Notes: generated from the sequence alone by a model not told the origin. 64,000 nt of DNA from Clostridia bacterium (GCA_017416485.1 JAFQCH010000025.1:1-64000), one strand, 5' to 3'. Shown: positions 53,043 to 62,039, numbered from the stretch's first letter. A program made the numbers and translations.

Positions 53043-54443
53043 TTACTTTTCGTATCCTAATTTTTTAAGCAATGCCGGGTCGCAGGTGTCTGCCATGCCG
53101 CCGATTTCATCCCACAGTGCATCTGCCTGTGCTTTCCATGCGGCAAAGCCTGCAGGGGTGGCAGGGTAGTTGTCATACAGTTTTCCTACCTTGCCGCTTT
53201 GCAGAAGACCTTTCACAATCTTGCCCACGGTTTCACCGCGCAGTTTCTTGGTGGCAACCCCCTTGGTGATCACGGCGAGCATCTTTGCAATATCACCCGC
53301 AGTGAGGTCGAGTTCTTCACCCATACCGCCCAGAATCTTTGTGCTGAAAATGCAATCGTTTGCAAACAGATACTCCGCTTCATCATAATCGGCGGAGATA
53401 ACACCGAACAGCAACGGCCGAAGTGAATCAAAATCCTTACCCTGTGCCTTCATGTAACGGCAGTTGATGGGCCAGAGTGCTTCTTTGGTAAGAGCCTTGT
53501 TTTCTTTGAGCAGTTTTGAAATCACATCTACCGCAATTTCAGCCTGCACAAGCGAAGAAGTCACCCCTTCGCCGCAGGTGGGCTTGGTCAGGAATGCGGC
53601 ATCGCCCATAGCAATGAAGTTATCATCCACGCAGGAATACAGTGTGCGGTGATAGGGGGTCATGCCCTTTTCCACTTTTTCGACTCTGTATGCAGGGCGT
53701 TTGATGTTCTTGCTGTAATCCTTAAAAATTTCCTCGGCATAGTCATAGCCGTAGCCCGCGCCGATGCCTAAAATTGCACCATGCTCATTGCCCGACGGAG
53801 CTGACCATGCTTTGTATTGCATGCAGAATCCGTCCAGCGAACGGGGCTTAAAATTCTTGTCTTCATATTCGGCATAATACAGCACAACAAAGAAAATATC
53901 CTTGTTTGTCAACTTGTAATTTTCAACAACCGAAGTGTCGGGCAGTTTTGTTCTTGCTGCTGAGGGAATGCCCGTGCAATCGGCAACCAGTTTTGCATAC
54001 ACTTCCTGTTTGCCGTCTTTGGTGTTGTAGGTCGCACCGATGATGCGTTTGTTTTCGTCATAAATAAAATCGTCAAATGCCGCACCGTAAATGATTTCCG
54101 CGCCCGCATTCTTTGCTTCTTCGTTCATGCGCATGATGTAGTCATGCTTGTGCACACCGACCACAGGGGCAGGGGCGCCGATTTTCGGATGATTGCCGTA
54201 AGGGGAATAAATAACGGACGAAGCAAAGGTGAAGCCCCAGTCCTTGTCCGTAACGGCAGGAATGGTCATGCCGAACTTTTCCATGTCTTCTTTGCCGAAG
54301 TGGATAATATCGTAGTCGCGGTTTACATCATTCTGCTCTTCTTTTTCAATCAGAAGAACTTTAAATCCTTGTTCAGCCATTTTGCGTGCAAACCAACTGC
54401 CTGTTGTGGATGCGCCTGCAATGAGAATATCATATTGATTCAT
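53043..54443 (-). CDS. FAD-dependent oxidoreductase, geranylgeranyl reductase-like
   Basis: 466 residues. NMNQYDILIAGASTTGSWFARK is an FAD Rossmann start in which GxGxxG is changed to GASTTG; DYDIIHFGKEDMEKF and GDAAFLTKPTCGEGVTSSL (about 288-305) are the FAD second motif of the geranylgeranyl-reductase/GGR-like and halogenase-like group. The enzyme probably reduces or oxidises a lipid or polyketide-like substrate. Promoter position decides the start at 54443: the -10 box covers the more upstream ATG (54476). It is divergent to the GH3 amido synthetase gene, with which it may be coregulated. Confidence 0.85.
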   Translation of the reverse strand: MNQYDILIAGASTTGSWFARKMAEQGFKVLLIEKEEQNDVNRDYDIIHFGKEDMEKFGMTIPAVTDKDWGFTFASSVIYSPYGNHPKIGAPAPVVGVHKHDYIMRMNEEAKNAGAEIIYGAAFDDFIYDENKRIIGATYNTKDGKQEVYAKLVADCTGIPSAARTKLPDTSVVENYKLTNKDIFFVVLYYAEYEDKNFKPRSLDGFCMQYKAWSAPSGNEHGAILGIGAGYGYDYAEEIFKDYSKNIKRPAYRVEKVEKGMTPYHRTLYSCVDDNFIAMGDAAFLTKPTCGEGVTSSLVQAEIAVDVISKLLKENKALTKEALWPINCRYMKAQGKDFDSLRPLLFGVISADYDEAEYLFANDCIFSTKILGGMGEELDLTAGDIAKMLAVITKGVATKKLRGETVGKIVKGLLQSGKVGKLYDNYPATPAGFAAWKAQADALWDEIGGMADTCDPALLKKLGYEK

Positions 54444-54474
54444 GTTTCCAGCCCCCTTGTTTTGATATGTATTC

Positions 54475-54504
54475 ATTATATCACACGCATCCGTTCGCTT
54501 GCAA
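54475..54504 (-). promoter_or_regulatory. Promoter of the flavoprotein gene
   Basis: Minus strand: TTGCAA (54499-54504), an 18-base spacer, TATAAT (54475-54480). Confidence 0.72.
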
Positions 54505-54514
54505 CTGCTTATTT

Positions 54515-54540
54515 GTGAACATTTTTATACACTTGTGTAG
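54515..54540. promoter_or_regulatory. Candidate operator with TACAC/GTGTA dyad (copy 1)
   Basis: TACACTTGTGTA (54528-54539) is a dyad with perfect five-base arms, within a 26-base stretch that resembles 60967-60992. It lies between the two divergent promoters, directly upstream of the flavoprotein -35 box. The binding protein is not encoded nearby. Confidence 0.5.
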
Positions 54541-54569
54541 CAATAGACAAATTATGTTTATTTTAAACA

Positions 54570-54598
54570 TTGCAATTTATAATGTATTATGCTAAACT
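54570..54598 (+). promoter_or_regulatory. Promoter of the GH3 amido synthetase-ATP-grasp operon
   Basis: TTGCAA (54570-54575), a 17-base spacer, TAAACT (54593-54598). Confidence 0.58.
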
Positions 54599-54630
54599 AA
54601 TTATATTATGTAAAAAGAGGAGTTGAAAAG

Positions 54631-56322
54631 ATGGGCAGTGAATTCTTCTGGCGCAAAACGTCGCAGTTCGGCGGCTTCTTAGGCAATCTTGTTTACACGA
54701 TTTCTTCCCGTTACACGGCAGACCCCATGCCCAATCAACAGCAACTTCTTTTGTCTTTGATGCAAAAAAATGCCGACACCGAATACGGCAAAAAGTACAA
54801 TTTCAAAGATATCAAAACCTTCGAACAGTATCAGGATGCCGTTCCCATCACCGATTATGACGATTATGAGCCCTTTATTGACCGCATGATCGCAGGTGAA
54901 CAGAACCTGATCACATACAAAAAAATCAAGCATTATATTCAGACCTCGGGTAGTGCAGGCAAACCGAAGCTGATTCCCTTGTGCGGAAAAGCCGTCTGGA
55001 ATTTTCAGATTATGGGCTTCTGCGCCCCCCTTGCCGCAACGCTCAATTACTATAAAAAGCAGGGCATTCCCATGCCCGGTCAGCATTCATTTTTGACCAT
55101 CGAGGTCGTCAATCGTAATCTGCCGAACGGCAACACGGCAAGCTGTTTGTCTGCTATTCCGTTCAATCTCTTGCGTCCCATTGCGCAGTTCTTTTCCGTT
55201 ACCCCCAAGGCGATTCTGTATCCCGAACAGCCCGAAGAAACAGATATGAACTATCTGAAACTGCGTTTTGCACTGGAAGACCGTTCTGTTACGGCATTAA
55301 CGGCAGCACTTGTAATGTACCTTGAAAGCATGTTTGAATACCTCGAAAAGAATTGGGAACTGTTGGTGGAAGACATTGAAAAAGGCACCATCAGCAAATC
55401 TGTCCGTTGTCCCGCAGATTTGCGCAAAAAACTGCTCAAAAAATGCAAACCCAATCCGAAAAGAGCACAAGAACTGCGCGCGGAATTTCAAAAAGGGTTT
55501 GATACCCCCATCGGCCCGCGTATCTGGCCTGACCTTGCATGGACCTCTGCCATGCGTGGCGGCTCACTGGCTTTGTATGCAGAGAAACTCAAAAAATACT
55601 GCGGCGATCTGCCGTTTAATAACACAGGCTATGCCGCAAGCGAATCCCTGATGGCAATGCCTTTGGAAATGAGTGCTCTCGATGCAGTTTTACTGCCTAA
55701 GAGCTGCTTGTTTGAATTCCTGCCCGTGGATGCCCCCGCCGACACAAGACCGCTTCTGCTGGATCAGCTTGAAATCGGCAAGGACTATGAAGTCATTATC
55801 ACCAACCTTGCAGGCCTTTACCGCTACCGTATGTATGATGTGGTGCGTGTGACGGGATATTATCAGAAAACCCCAAAGGTGGAATTTATGTACAGAAGCA
55901 ACCTTGTTCTGAACATCACGGGTGAAAAAACCACTCAGCAGATGCTTGATTGGGCGGTGGAAAGGGCCTGTAAACAGGTCAATCTGCCATATAGTCGATT
56001 CTGCGCCTACGGCAGTATGGAAGACGGAAAACTGCCGTGTTATAACATTCTCATCGAACCCAAAGGCGATATAGATATTGATTTGTCTTTGCTTTCCGAT
56101 ACCCTTGACAAGGCTTTGTGCGACTCGAATCTCTATATCAATGTTCGCCGCCGCGAAGATGTGCTCGGCAAAACGCAGGTGCATCTTTTGCAGCAAGGTA
56201 CCTTTGATGCCTACACCGATTCACTTCGTCAGCAGGGAATCAACATCAGCCAGGTCAAGCCCGTCACCATCCTCAACACGGATGAACGACAGGAATTTTT
56301 TCTTTCGCATATTACGCACTGA
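54631..56322 (+). CDS. GH3 (JAR1-like) acyl-acid amido synthetase family protein
   Basis: 563 residues of the acyl-adenylate-forming GH3 family, named for plant auxin-response genes and unrelated to glycoside hydrolase family 3. Visible motifs are HYIQTSGSAGKPKLIPL (ATP-binding P-loop, about 108-122), NNTGYAASES (about 330) and ITNLAGLYRYRMYDVVRV, as in plant JAR1/GH3. Plant members join an acyl acid to an amino acid via an adenylate; bacterial ones are largely uncharacterised. A nearby dedicated acyl ligase and acyl carrier protein suggest lipid acyl substrates here. AGAGGAG precedes the ATG; the ATP-grasp gene follows after 14 bases. Confidence 0.88.
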   Translation: MGSEFFWRKTSQFGGFLGNLVYTISSRYTADPMPNQQQLLLSLMQKNADTEYGKKYNFKDIKTFEQYQDAVPITDYDDYEPFIDRMIAGEQNLITYKKIKHYIQTSGSAGKPKLIPLCGKAVWNFQIMGFCAPLAATLNYYKKQGIPMPGQHSFLTIEVVNRNLPNGNTASCLSAIPFNLLRPIAQFFSVTPKAILYPEQPEETDMNYLKLRFALEDRSVTALTAALVMYLESMFEYLEKNWELLVEDIEKGTISKSVRCPADLRKKLLKKCKPNPKRAQELRAEFQKGFDTPIGPRIWPDLAWTSAMRGGSLALYAEKLKKYCGDLPFNNTGYAASESLMAMPLEMSALDAVLLPKSCLFEFLPVDAPADTRPLLLDQLEIGKDYEVIITNLAGLYRYRMYDVVRVTGYYQKTPKVEFMYRSNLVLNITGEKTTQQMLDWAVERACKQVNLPYSRFCAYGSMEDGKLPCYNILIEPKGDIDIDLSLLSDTLDKALCDSNLYINVRRREDVLGKTQVHLLQQGTFDAYTDSLRQQGINISQVKPVTILNTDERQEFFLSHITH

Positions 56323-56336
56323 AAGGCGTGAGCCAA

Positions 56337-57419
56337 ATGGCAAAAATCAGCATACGATATTCAAAAGTGCCCGGATTTATTCTGGGCATTTATTCTCGCA
56401 TTCCGTTTTATAATATGCTTTTTTATCGGATTCTGAAAAATGAACCCGAAGATTATCTTGAAAAATTCTTCCCGACAGCGGGGATTCCCACAGAAGAAAA
56501 AGACGAGCTTCTCAAAGACATGGAACGGGAATTCTGGTTGCATGGCACGCATTTCGATGAGTATTTTTATTACGATTTTTACAATAAAGACCGTGCCTAC
56601 AAGGATGCCTTCATCAACGAAACACAGCGTTTTTCTTATTACAACAAACTCAACACCATCAAAAGCATGAAGCAGTTTGACGATAAATGGAAAACCTACC
56701 AAAAACTAAAGCCCTTTTATAAACGCGAAGTCATTTTCTGCAAAACGCAAAGTGATTTTGATTCGTTTTCTGAATTTGTGCAACAGCATAAGAAGTTCAT
56801 CAAAAAACCCGTGGATTCCTATTTCGGCAACGGGGTGGAACTGCTTGCAACAAACGAACAGACCGACCCCAAAGCTCTGTTTGCCCGTTTACTGAAAGAC
56901 GGCAAATTTTTGTGCGAAGAATATGTTGTGCAGCATCCGTTTTTTGCTGCGTTGAATGCAAGCTCTCTGAATACCGTGCGTATTCCGACCGTGCTGACAG
57001 GCAAAACGCCCGATGAGTACAAAGTGCATGTTTTTTATCCGTGTCTGCGAATCGGCAGAAAGGGAAGCGTGGTCGACAATGCAGGTTCGGGCGGATTGCT
57101 CGTGCAGATCGATGCCGCAACAGGCAAGGTTTTCCACACCGCAAGGGATGAAATGAACCACGCATTTTCCGCGCATCCCGACAGCAAAATCACCTTCGAC
57201 GGACTTGTGATTCCCGAATGGGAAAAAGCAGTGGAAACCGCAACAAAACTCGCTTTGTCCTGCCCCGAAAACCGCTATACAGGCTGGGATCTTGCCCTGA
57301 CCGAAAACGGTTGGGTGCTTATCGAAGGCAACGCAAGAGCACAGTTTTTAGTCGGTCAGATCTGCGACCGTGTGGGTAAAAAAACAGAAATGGACTCCCT
57401 TGTGAAGCAATGTAAATAA
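56337..57419 (+). CDS. ATP-grasp protein, sugar-transfer associated type (copy 1)
   Basis: 360 residues with the ATP-grasp fold: a nucleotide-binding segment (KKFIKKPVDSYFGNGVELL, about 155-175), FLCEEYVVQHPFFAALN, the NTVRIPTVLTG strand, and the Mg-binding WDLALTENGWVLIEGN (about 320-335). This resembles the ATPgrasp_ST family, whose members sit with sugar or polysaccharide transfer genes and join carboxylates to amines or thiols. The ATG at 56337 is ten bases after AAAGG; the GTG at 56328 is only one base from it. It follows the GH3 gene directly and may form an operon with it. A paralogue lies at 58602 on the other strand. Confidence 0.85.
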   Translation: MAKISIRYSKVPGFILGIYSRIPFYNMLFYRILKNEPEDYLEKFFPTAGIPTEEKDELLKDMEREFWLHGTHFDEYFYYDFYNKDRAYKDAFINETQRFSYYNKLNTIKSMKQFDDKWKTYQKLKPFYKREVIFCKTQSDFDSFSEFVQQHKKFIKKPVDSYFGNGVELLATNEQTDPKALFARLLKDGKFLCEEYVVQHPFFAALNASSLNTVRIPTVLTGKTPDEYKVHVFYPCLRIGRKGSVVDNAGSGGLLVQIDAATGKVFHTARDEMNHAFSAHPDSKITFDGLVIPEWEKAVETATKLALSCPENRYTGWDLALTENGWVLIEGNARAQFLVGQICDRVGKKTEMDSLVKQCK

Positions 57420-57424
57420 AGCAA

Positions 57425-57461
57425 AAGAGAGAAGTCACAGCGGCTTCTCTCTTGTTTTTTT
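57425..57461. terminator. Terminator between convergent ATP-grasp and CapA genes
   Basis: AAGAGAGAAG (57425-57434) pairs with CTTCTCTCTT (57444-57453), then a T-tract; it ends on the CapA stop codon. Confidence 0.87.
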
Positions 57462-58605
57462 ATTGCAATTCAATTTTTTCACCGAGCACTTTTTGGATTC
57501 GGTCAAAAATGTCTGCATCTGTTGTGCGGTCAATCGGTTCAACGCAAAAAGACGATTCATTTTTACCAACGCTTGTTTTGCAAGGAAGAGCACGCAAATC
57601 TGTAAGATTTATCTTGCCGTTTTCTTCTTTTAACTGCAATTGAAGAATGACTGTTTCGCGTGTGCCCTCCTTTGATTGTGACGAAATGAAATTGCCGAAC
57701 GAAAACAGGCAGGGAACACCGCTTACAACGTCAAACGGTTGCAGAACGTGCGAATGGGAACCTGCAATGAAATCACAGCCGGCACTTGCCAGTTCTTTTG
57801 CAATCTGTTTTTGTTTTTTGCTTACTTTGTGCGTGTATTCCGTGCCCCAATGAATGTAGGTGATTACAAACTGTGCGCCGTCTTTTTTTGCATCTGCAAT
57901 GTCCTTTTTTGCTTTTTCTGCGGAATACAGATTGAGCAATTCTTTGTTTGCAACAGCCGCACTTTTGAAGTTGTAAAAGGTGGCATACGCAAGCAATGCT
58001 ACGCGGATTCCGTTTGCATCGAACAGCAAATGCCGCTTTGTGTTCTCATTTTCAAAAATACCCGTAACGGGTAAATCTGCCTTTTTCAGTTCGCTTAATG
58101 TGGCTTGCAAGCCTTGCAACCCGCCGTCACAGTTGTGGTTGTTTGCACTGCAAACAGCATCAAAACCGGCTTGCTTTAAAGCGGTGAGAAACTGCGGCGG
58201 TGCATTTAAAAAGGGCAGTCCGTCCGCTGTGATGCTCTCACTCATGTAAGCAAGATTTGTGTCGCAAATCGTTTCAAGATTGCCAACCACAAAATCAGCC
58301 TCCGCAAACAGCTTTTTGACAGGTGCAAACATAGCCGAAAAGTCAAAACTGCCGTCCTCTTTTCTGTGCGCATTCTGCTGTTTTCGTTGGCACAACAGGT
58401 CGCCCGTCAGCAGAATCGTTGCGGATTTGGTTTCATTGCTATTTGCAAAAACACCGTTTTCGTTTTGCATAAAACGGCTTTCGGCAGGGGACACAGCCAC
58501 CGTTTTATGTGGTTTGGTGGGTAACTTTAAGTGCATCGGGTTGCTTGAGATTCGCGAAATTAAATTTTTTAAAAGCAGAATAAAAATCTGCAAAATCTGC
58601 TTCAT
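57460..58605 (-). CDS. CapA-family poly-gamma-glutamate-type protein
   Basis: 381 residues. An N-terminal signal/anchor (MKQILQIFILLLKNLI) is followed by the CapA metallophosphatase-like fold: TGDLLCQR, GNLET (ADFVVGNLETICD), ANNHNCDGG (about 180), YIHWGTEY and AGSHSHVLQP. In capsule systems CapA helps make or export poly-gamma-glutamate; outside them the function is open. The ATG at 58605 is behind GAAGGA and overlaps the ATP-grasp stop by four bases (ATGA), so these two are coupled. No capB or capC is near, so a classic poly-glutamate operon is not present. Confidence 0.9.
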   Translation of the reverse strand: MKQILQIFILLLKNLISRISSNPMHLKLPTKPHKTVAVSPAESRFMQNENGVFANSNETKSATILLTGDLLCQRKQQNAHRKEDGSFDFSAMFAPVKKLFAEADFVVGNLETICDTNLAYMSESITADGLPFLNAPPQFLTALKQAGFDAVCSANNHNCDGGLQGLQATLSELKKADLPVTGIFENENTKRHLLFDANGIRVALLAYATFYNFKSAAVANKELLNLYSAEKAKKDIADAKKDGAQFVITYIHWGTEYTHKVSKKQKQIAKELASAGCDFIAGSHSHVLQPFDVVSGVPCLFSFGNFISSQSKEGTRETVILQLQLKEENGKINLTDLRALPCKTSVGKNESSFCVEPIDRTTDADIFDRIQKVLGEKIELQ

Positions 58606-59630
58606 AAAATTCCTTCTTCTTTCAAAACGGATTCGATGACTGCGGCTTTTCCGCACTGTCTGTTCTGAATGAGTGTCAATCCCTGATTCCAGTTGCCTTC
58701 TATGATGGAAGCCCCGTTGGGTATAACGGCAACATCCCAGCCGATCAGGTGGCCGTCGCCGTTTTGTTCGCAGAATACCGCGGCTTTTTGCACGGTTTCT
58801 TTGATTTTATCCCAATTCGGAATGCAAAAATCTTTGAACACGCAACCGCTGACGGGGTGTTTTTTTACCGTGTTCAGGTCGTGGTCAAAGCCGTCTGTGA
58901 TAACGCGACCCGTGTTTACATCCACACCGCATCCGACCCCGCCTTTCACGAGATTATCAACCGACGAATTGCCGTAGCCTGTCTTGAAGCAAGCACCGAT
59001 GAAGTGCACATTGCCGTTAACGCAAAGGGTGGAAACACGCAGGGTGTTTACCGTCTGCGGGTTGAATGCGGCAATACTTTCGTGTTGCGCAAGCACTTCT
59101 TCAACCAGTGCATTTTCTTTTTGCAGCCGTTCATATTTTTGCAGGGCAGTATCGCCGTCTGTATAAACAAAACGCTCTATTCCGTTGCCCTGAAAAGCAT
59201 CAGGTCGCTTGAAAACAACTTCTTTTTTCTCCTGCACAAACTGCAAAAATTCTTCTTTGGTGCAGGTCTTTACCGCAATCCATTCTCTGCCGAGGAAAGG
59301 TGCATATTTTTGGTTAAAACCGTGTTTGCTTCCCGTGATGGTCAGTGCCGCATGGCGGTCACCCAAACGGGAAAGAATCCTGTGTTTGTTATACATGGTG
59401 AGGTAAGTTTTTATCTCGTCATCATTTTTCAAAAACAACTCATAATCCATGTATTCGCCGAGTGTACAACGCACAAGCAAAAATGCACGCAGGTAGTGCC
59501 GGTAGGAAATATGCTGTTTGCCAATGCCGCGCTTTTGCATCTGTTTGTTGAATCGAAATACCGATGCAATAACCGTAAAGCGGTATATAAATGCTTTTTC
59601 CGAGAAATAATGATACAGCTTATTTTTCAT
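58602..59630 (-). CDS. ATP-grasp protein, sugar-transfer associated type (copy 2)
   Basis: 342 residues. The ATP-grasp elements match copy 1 in order: VVFKRPDAFQGNGIERFVY (nucleotide-binding strand-loop), ALVEEVLAQHESIAAFNP, NTLRVSTLCVNG, SVDNLVKGGVGCGVDVNTG and GWDVAVIPNGASIIEGNWNQG (Mg-binding). Sequence identity to copy 1 is low apart from these. The ATG at 59630 is six to seven bases after AGGAGGTG and lies inside the 3' end of the MFS gene; the CapA gene follows with an ATGA overlap. The three genes form a tight minus-strand operon. Confidence 0.85.
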   Translation of the reverse strand: MKNKLYHYFSEKAFIYRFTVIASVFRFNKQMQKRGIGKQHISYRHYLRAFLLVRCTLGEYMDYELFLKNDDEIKTYLTMYNKHRILSRLGDRHAALTITGSKHGFNQKYAPFLGREWIAVKTCTKEEFLQFVQEKKEVVFKRPDAFQGNGIERFVYTDGDTALQKYERLQKENALVEEVLAQHESIAAFNPQTVNTLRVSTLCVNGNVHFIGACFKTGYGNSSVDNLVKGGVGCGVDVNTGRVITDGFDHDLNTVKKHPVSGCVFKDFCIPNWDKIKETVQKAAVFCEQNGDGHLIGWDVAVIPNGASIIEGNWNQGLTLIQNRQCGKAAVIESVLKEEGIL

Positions 59631-60894
59631 TTTGCACCTCCTGCAACTGCACATTGCCGTGGCGAATCAGCGGTATGGTTGCAAATGCGGGCAGAATGGA
59701 ACCGGCGGCAAAGGGGTACAGTGCTTTGTAGCCCAAGCGGCTGTCCAGCAAAAAGCCCGCCAGGAACGGCCCTACCACTCTGCCGAGTTTGCAGGAATCG
59801 GTATACACGGAGGTCACAATGCCCACCGTGCCCGCATCCGTCATTTCCATGAGCATCGGCAAGGGGAGCACACTTTCCATCGACCATCCGATGCCGATGA
59901 GAAGCAACGACAACACCGAAACAACACCGAAGTGCGAAGTCACAGCGGCAAGCAAAAAGCCCGCAAGCATAAACGCATACGAAATAAACAAGGTGCGTTT
60001 TCTGCCCCATTTTGCGGCAATTTTTGCCGTCAGCAGAATGCTGACAAGTCCGGACAGATAAATTGCAATGGTCAGCAGGGAAGTGTGCGCATATTTCATG
60101 CCCCACTGCGTGACGGCATAATTGAGATAGGCGGATGAAAAAGCGTAATAAGCCAATTTTGCAAAAAAATTGGCTGCTAAAATGCCCGCAAAACTGCGCT
60201 TTTTGCCGGTCGGCAAATTCCTGAACATCACGCGAAGCGAGGTCTGTGTGATGTCTGTTGTGCCGTTGTATTTTGCAAGAATATCCTTTTGCTGTTGCAG
60301 TAAACGGTTTTCGGGCACGGCAAATAAGTAAAACAAGGTGCAGTTTAAAATCGTGCCTGCGGCGGTTAGGTAAATCACCGTAAAATCAGTGTCAAAGAAG
60401 AAAATGAGCAGCACGACCCAAGCCCCGCCCAAAGAGCAGACAATACGGTTGATGACACTGGCATTGGCATTCAGCGGCTTCGGTGTCAGGTCGGGTACCA
60501 ATGCCGTTGCGGCAGGATTCATCATGCAAACGGTTATCGCACACAGGAAAAAGCAGACCAAAAACGGCACAAGTGAAGGCTTTTCAAGGAACAAAACCGA
60601 AAGTGCAAGCACGGCGGCACAAACAAAACCGCCCGTCAGAATAAACGGTGTTCTTCTGCCTCGTGTTGCACGGCAACGGTCAGAAAGAGAACCCCATACC
60701 GGCAACAACAGCATGGTCAGCAACTGACTTGCCGCAATGATGCCGCCCTTGAAACTTTCTGTTTTGCCGAAGCCGAGCACCAATACATTCTGCAAGGTGG
60801 AATTAAGAATTTCATCCCACACGCCAATAGCAAGCTGAATGACGGAAATGCGCACAACCAGCGCCGTGTTCAGTTTCAATTTTGCATTCGCCAT
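59620..60894 (-). CDS. MFS transporter (SLC45/GPH-like)
   Basis: 424 residues and about 12 transmembrane helices. VWGSLSDRCRATRGRRTPF is the loop 2-3 motif of the MFS, in the RxxGRR form of the SLC45/GPH-type sugar or drug porters. It could export the pathway product or import a precursor. The ATG at 60894 is seven bases after AGGAGG; the GTG at 60900 is too close. First gene of the minus-strand operon with an ATP-grasp protein and CapA. A divergent promoter lies upstream with the candidate operator. Confidence 0.88.
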   Translation of the reverse strand: MANAKLKLNTALVVRISVIQLAIGVWDEILNSTLQNVLVLGFGKTESFKGGIIAASQLLTMLLLPVWGSLSDRCRATRGRRTPFILTGGFVCAAVLALSVLFLEKPSLVPFLVCFFLCAITVCMMNPAATALVPDLTPKPLNANASVINRIVCSLGGAWVVLLIFFFDTDFTVIYLTAAGTILNCTLFYLFAVPENRLLQQQKDILAKYNGTTDITQTSLRVMFRNLPTGKKRSFAGILAANFFAKLAYYAFSSAYLNYAVTQWGMKYAHTSLLTIAIYLSGLVSILLTAKIAAKWGRKRTLFISYAFMLAGFLLAAVTSHFGVVSVLSLLLIGIGWSMESVLPLPMLMEMTDAGTVGIVTSVYTDSCKLGRVVGPFLAGFLLDSRLGYKALYPFAAGSILPAFATIPLIRHGNVQLQEVQNEK

Positions 60895-60924
60895 GTGCAC
60901 ACCTCCTCTTTTTGCCTACTTTAT

Positions 60925-60954
60925 ATTTTATCATTATTTGCCGTCTGCTGTCAA
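60925..60954 (-). promoter_or_regulatory. Promoter of the MFS-ATP-grasp-CapA operon
   Basis: Minus strand: TTGACA (60949-60954), an 18-base spacer, TAAAAT (60925-60930). Confidence 0.72.
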
Positions 60955-60966
60955 CTGTTTTGCCGA

Positions 60967-60992
60967 GTGCAACATATTTTTCATAAGTGTAG
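60967..60992. promoter_or_regulatory. Candidate operator, half-dyad (copy 2)
   Basis: A 26-base stretch, 16 of 26 positions equal to 54515-54540 without gaps, sharing GTG at one end and GTGTAG at the other. Read in reverse it contains TACACTTATGAA, close to the dyad TACACTTGTGTA of copy 1. It lies between the two divergent promoters. Confidence 0.42.
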
Positions 60993-61008
60993 TAATTTTT
61001 TGTTTTTA

Positions 61009-61037
61009 TTGACTTATAATTTTTATTATGTTATTTT
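61009..61037 (+). promoter_or_regulatory. Promoter of the patatin gene
   Basis: TTGACT (61009-61014), a 17-base spacer, TATTTT (61032-61037). Confidence 0.6.
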
Positions 61038-61066
61038 ATTAAAAGATATTATAGGGGGAAATGAAA

Positions 61067-61915
61067 ATGAAAAAAACGGGACTCGTGCTGGAAGGCGGTG
61101 CTTCTCGCGGCATTTACACCGCGGGTGTGCTGGATGTTCTGCTTGAAAATGAAATTTATTTTGACGGCTGTATGGGTGTTTCCGCTGGTGCCGTTCACGG
61201 CATCAACTATGCCTCCCGTCAGCCGGGCCGTTCTTATTGCTTCAGCGTGAAATACTGCAAGGATCCCCGCTTTATGAGTCTGCGTTCTTTTTTGAAAACG
61301 GGCGACATCTGCGGCGCAAAGTTCTGTTTTTACGATATTCCCGATTCGCTTGTGCCCTTTGCGCATGAAAGTTTCGAAAACAGCACAACTGAATTTTATT
61401 GTGTCTGCACCGATGTAAAAACGGGCGAGCCCGTTTATCATAAATGCAATCATATGCGTGATGGCGAAGTCGAATGGATCCGTGCATCGTCATCCATGCC
61501 GATGGTATCCCGCAATGTGGAAATCGACGGTCAACTGCTGTTGGACGGCGGTGTTGCAGACTCTATTCCGTTTAAAAAGTTTATTGAAATGGGATACAAT
61601 AAAACGGTCGTCGTCTGCACACAACACGACGGCTACCGCAAAGAAAAAGAATCAATCAGCAAACTCATGCCCCTGCGCTACGGCAAGGCTTCACCTTTTG
61701 TGAAGACTATGCAAAATCGTCCGGCTATGTATAATACACAGCTGGATGACCTGAAAAGGGCGGAACAAAACGGGGAAGTTCTTGTTATTCGCCCGAGTGA
61801 ACCTCTGCACATTGGCAGGGTGGAGCACGACCCCGAAGTCATCCGTCAGGTCTATCTGCTCGGCAGAAGCGATGCGCAAAAGATGATTGACAAAATAAAA
61901 GCATTTATTTGTTAA
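61067..61915 (+). CDS. Patatin-like phospholipase
   Basis: 282 residues. The oxyanion loop EGGASRG (9-15), nucleophile elbow GVSAG with S39 and the catalytic aspartate D160 in LLDGGVADS give a complete Ser-Asp dyad. It resembles the YlbK/RssA-type cytoplasmic patatins, which deacylate phospholipids or lysophospholipids. The ATG at 61067 is eight bases after AGGGGG; the ATG at 61061 is only two bases away from it. It is transcribed divergently from the MFS operon and followed by the acyl ligase, which has its own promoter. Confidence 0.92.
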   Translation: MKKTGLVLEGGASRGIYTAGVLDVLLENEIYFDGCMGVSAGAVHGINYASRQPGRSYCFSVKYCKDPRFMSLRSFLKTGDICGAKFCFYDIPDSLVPFAHESFENSTTEFYCVCTDVKTGEPVYHKCNHMRDGEVEWIRASSSMPMVSRNVEIDGQLLLDGGVADSIPFKKFIEMGYNKTVVVCTQHDGYRKEKESISKLMPLRYGKASPFVKTMQNRPAMYNTQLDDLKRAEQNGEVLVIRPSEPLHIGRVEHDPEVIRQVYLLGRSDAQKMIDKIKAFIC

Positions 61916-61966
61916 TAGTTTATTCAAAAAGCATTCATTATTTATTCAGAGATAAGGATTTTTCTC

Positions 61967-61995
61967 TTGATTTGCAACAGCGTGTTGTGTATAAT
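61967..61995 (+). promoter_or_regulatory. Promoter of the acyl ligase-ACP operon
   Basis: TTGATT (61967-61972), a 17-base spacer, TATAAT (61990-61995). The transcript should begin near 62002, which excludes the TTG at 62001. Confidence 0.78.
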
Positions 61996-62039
61996 ATAAT
62001 TTGAACTTCAAAATAATCGGAAAGGGCAGGGTTTTGCAG

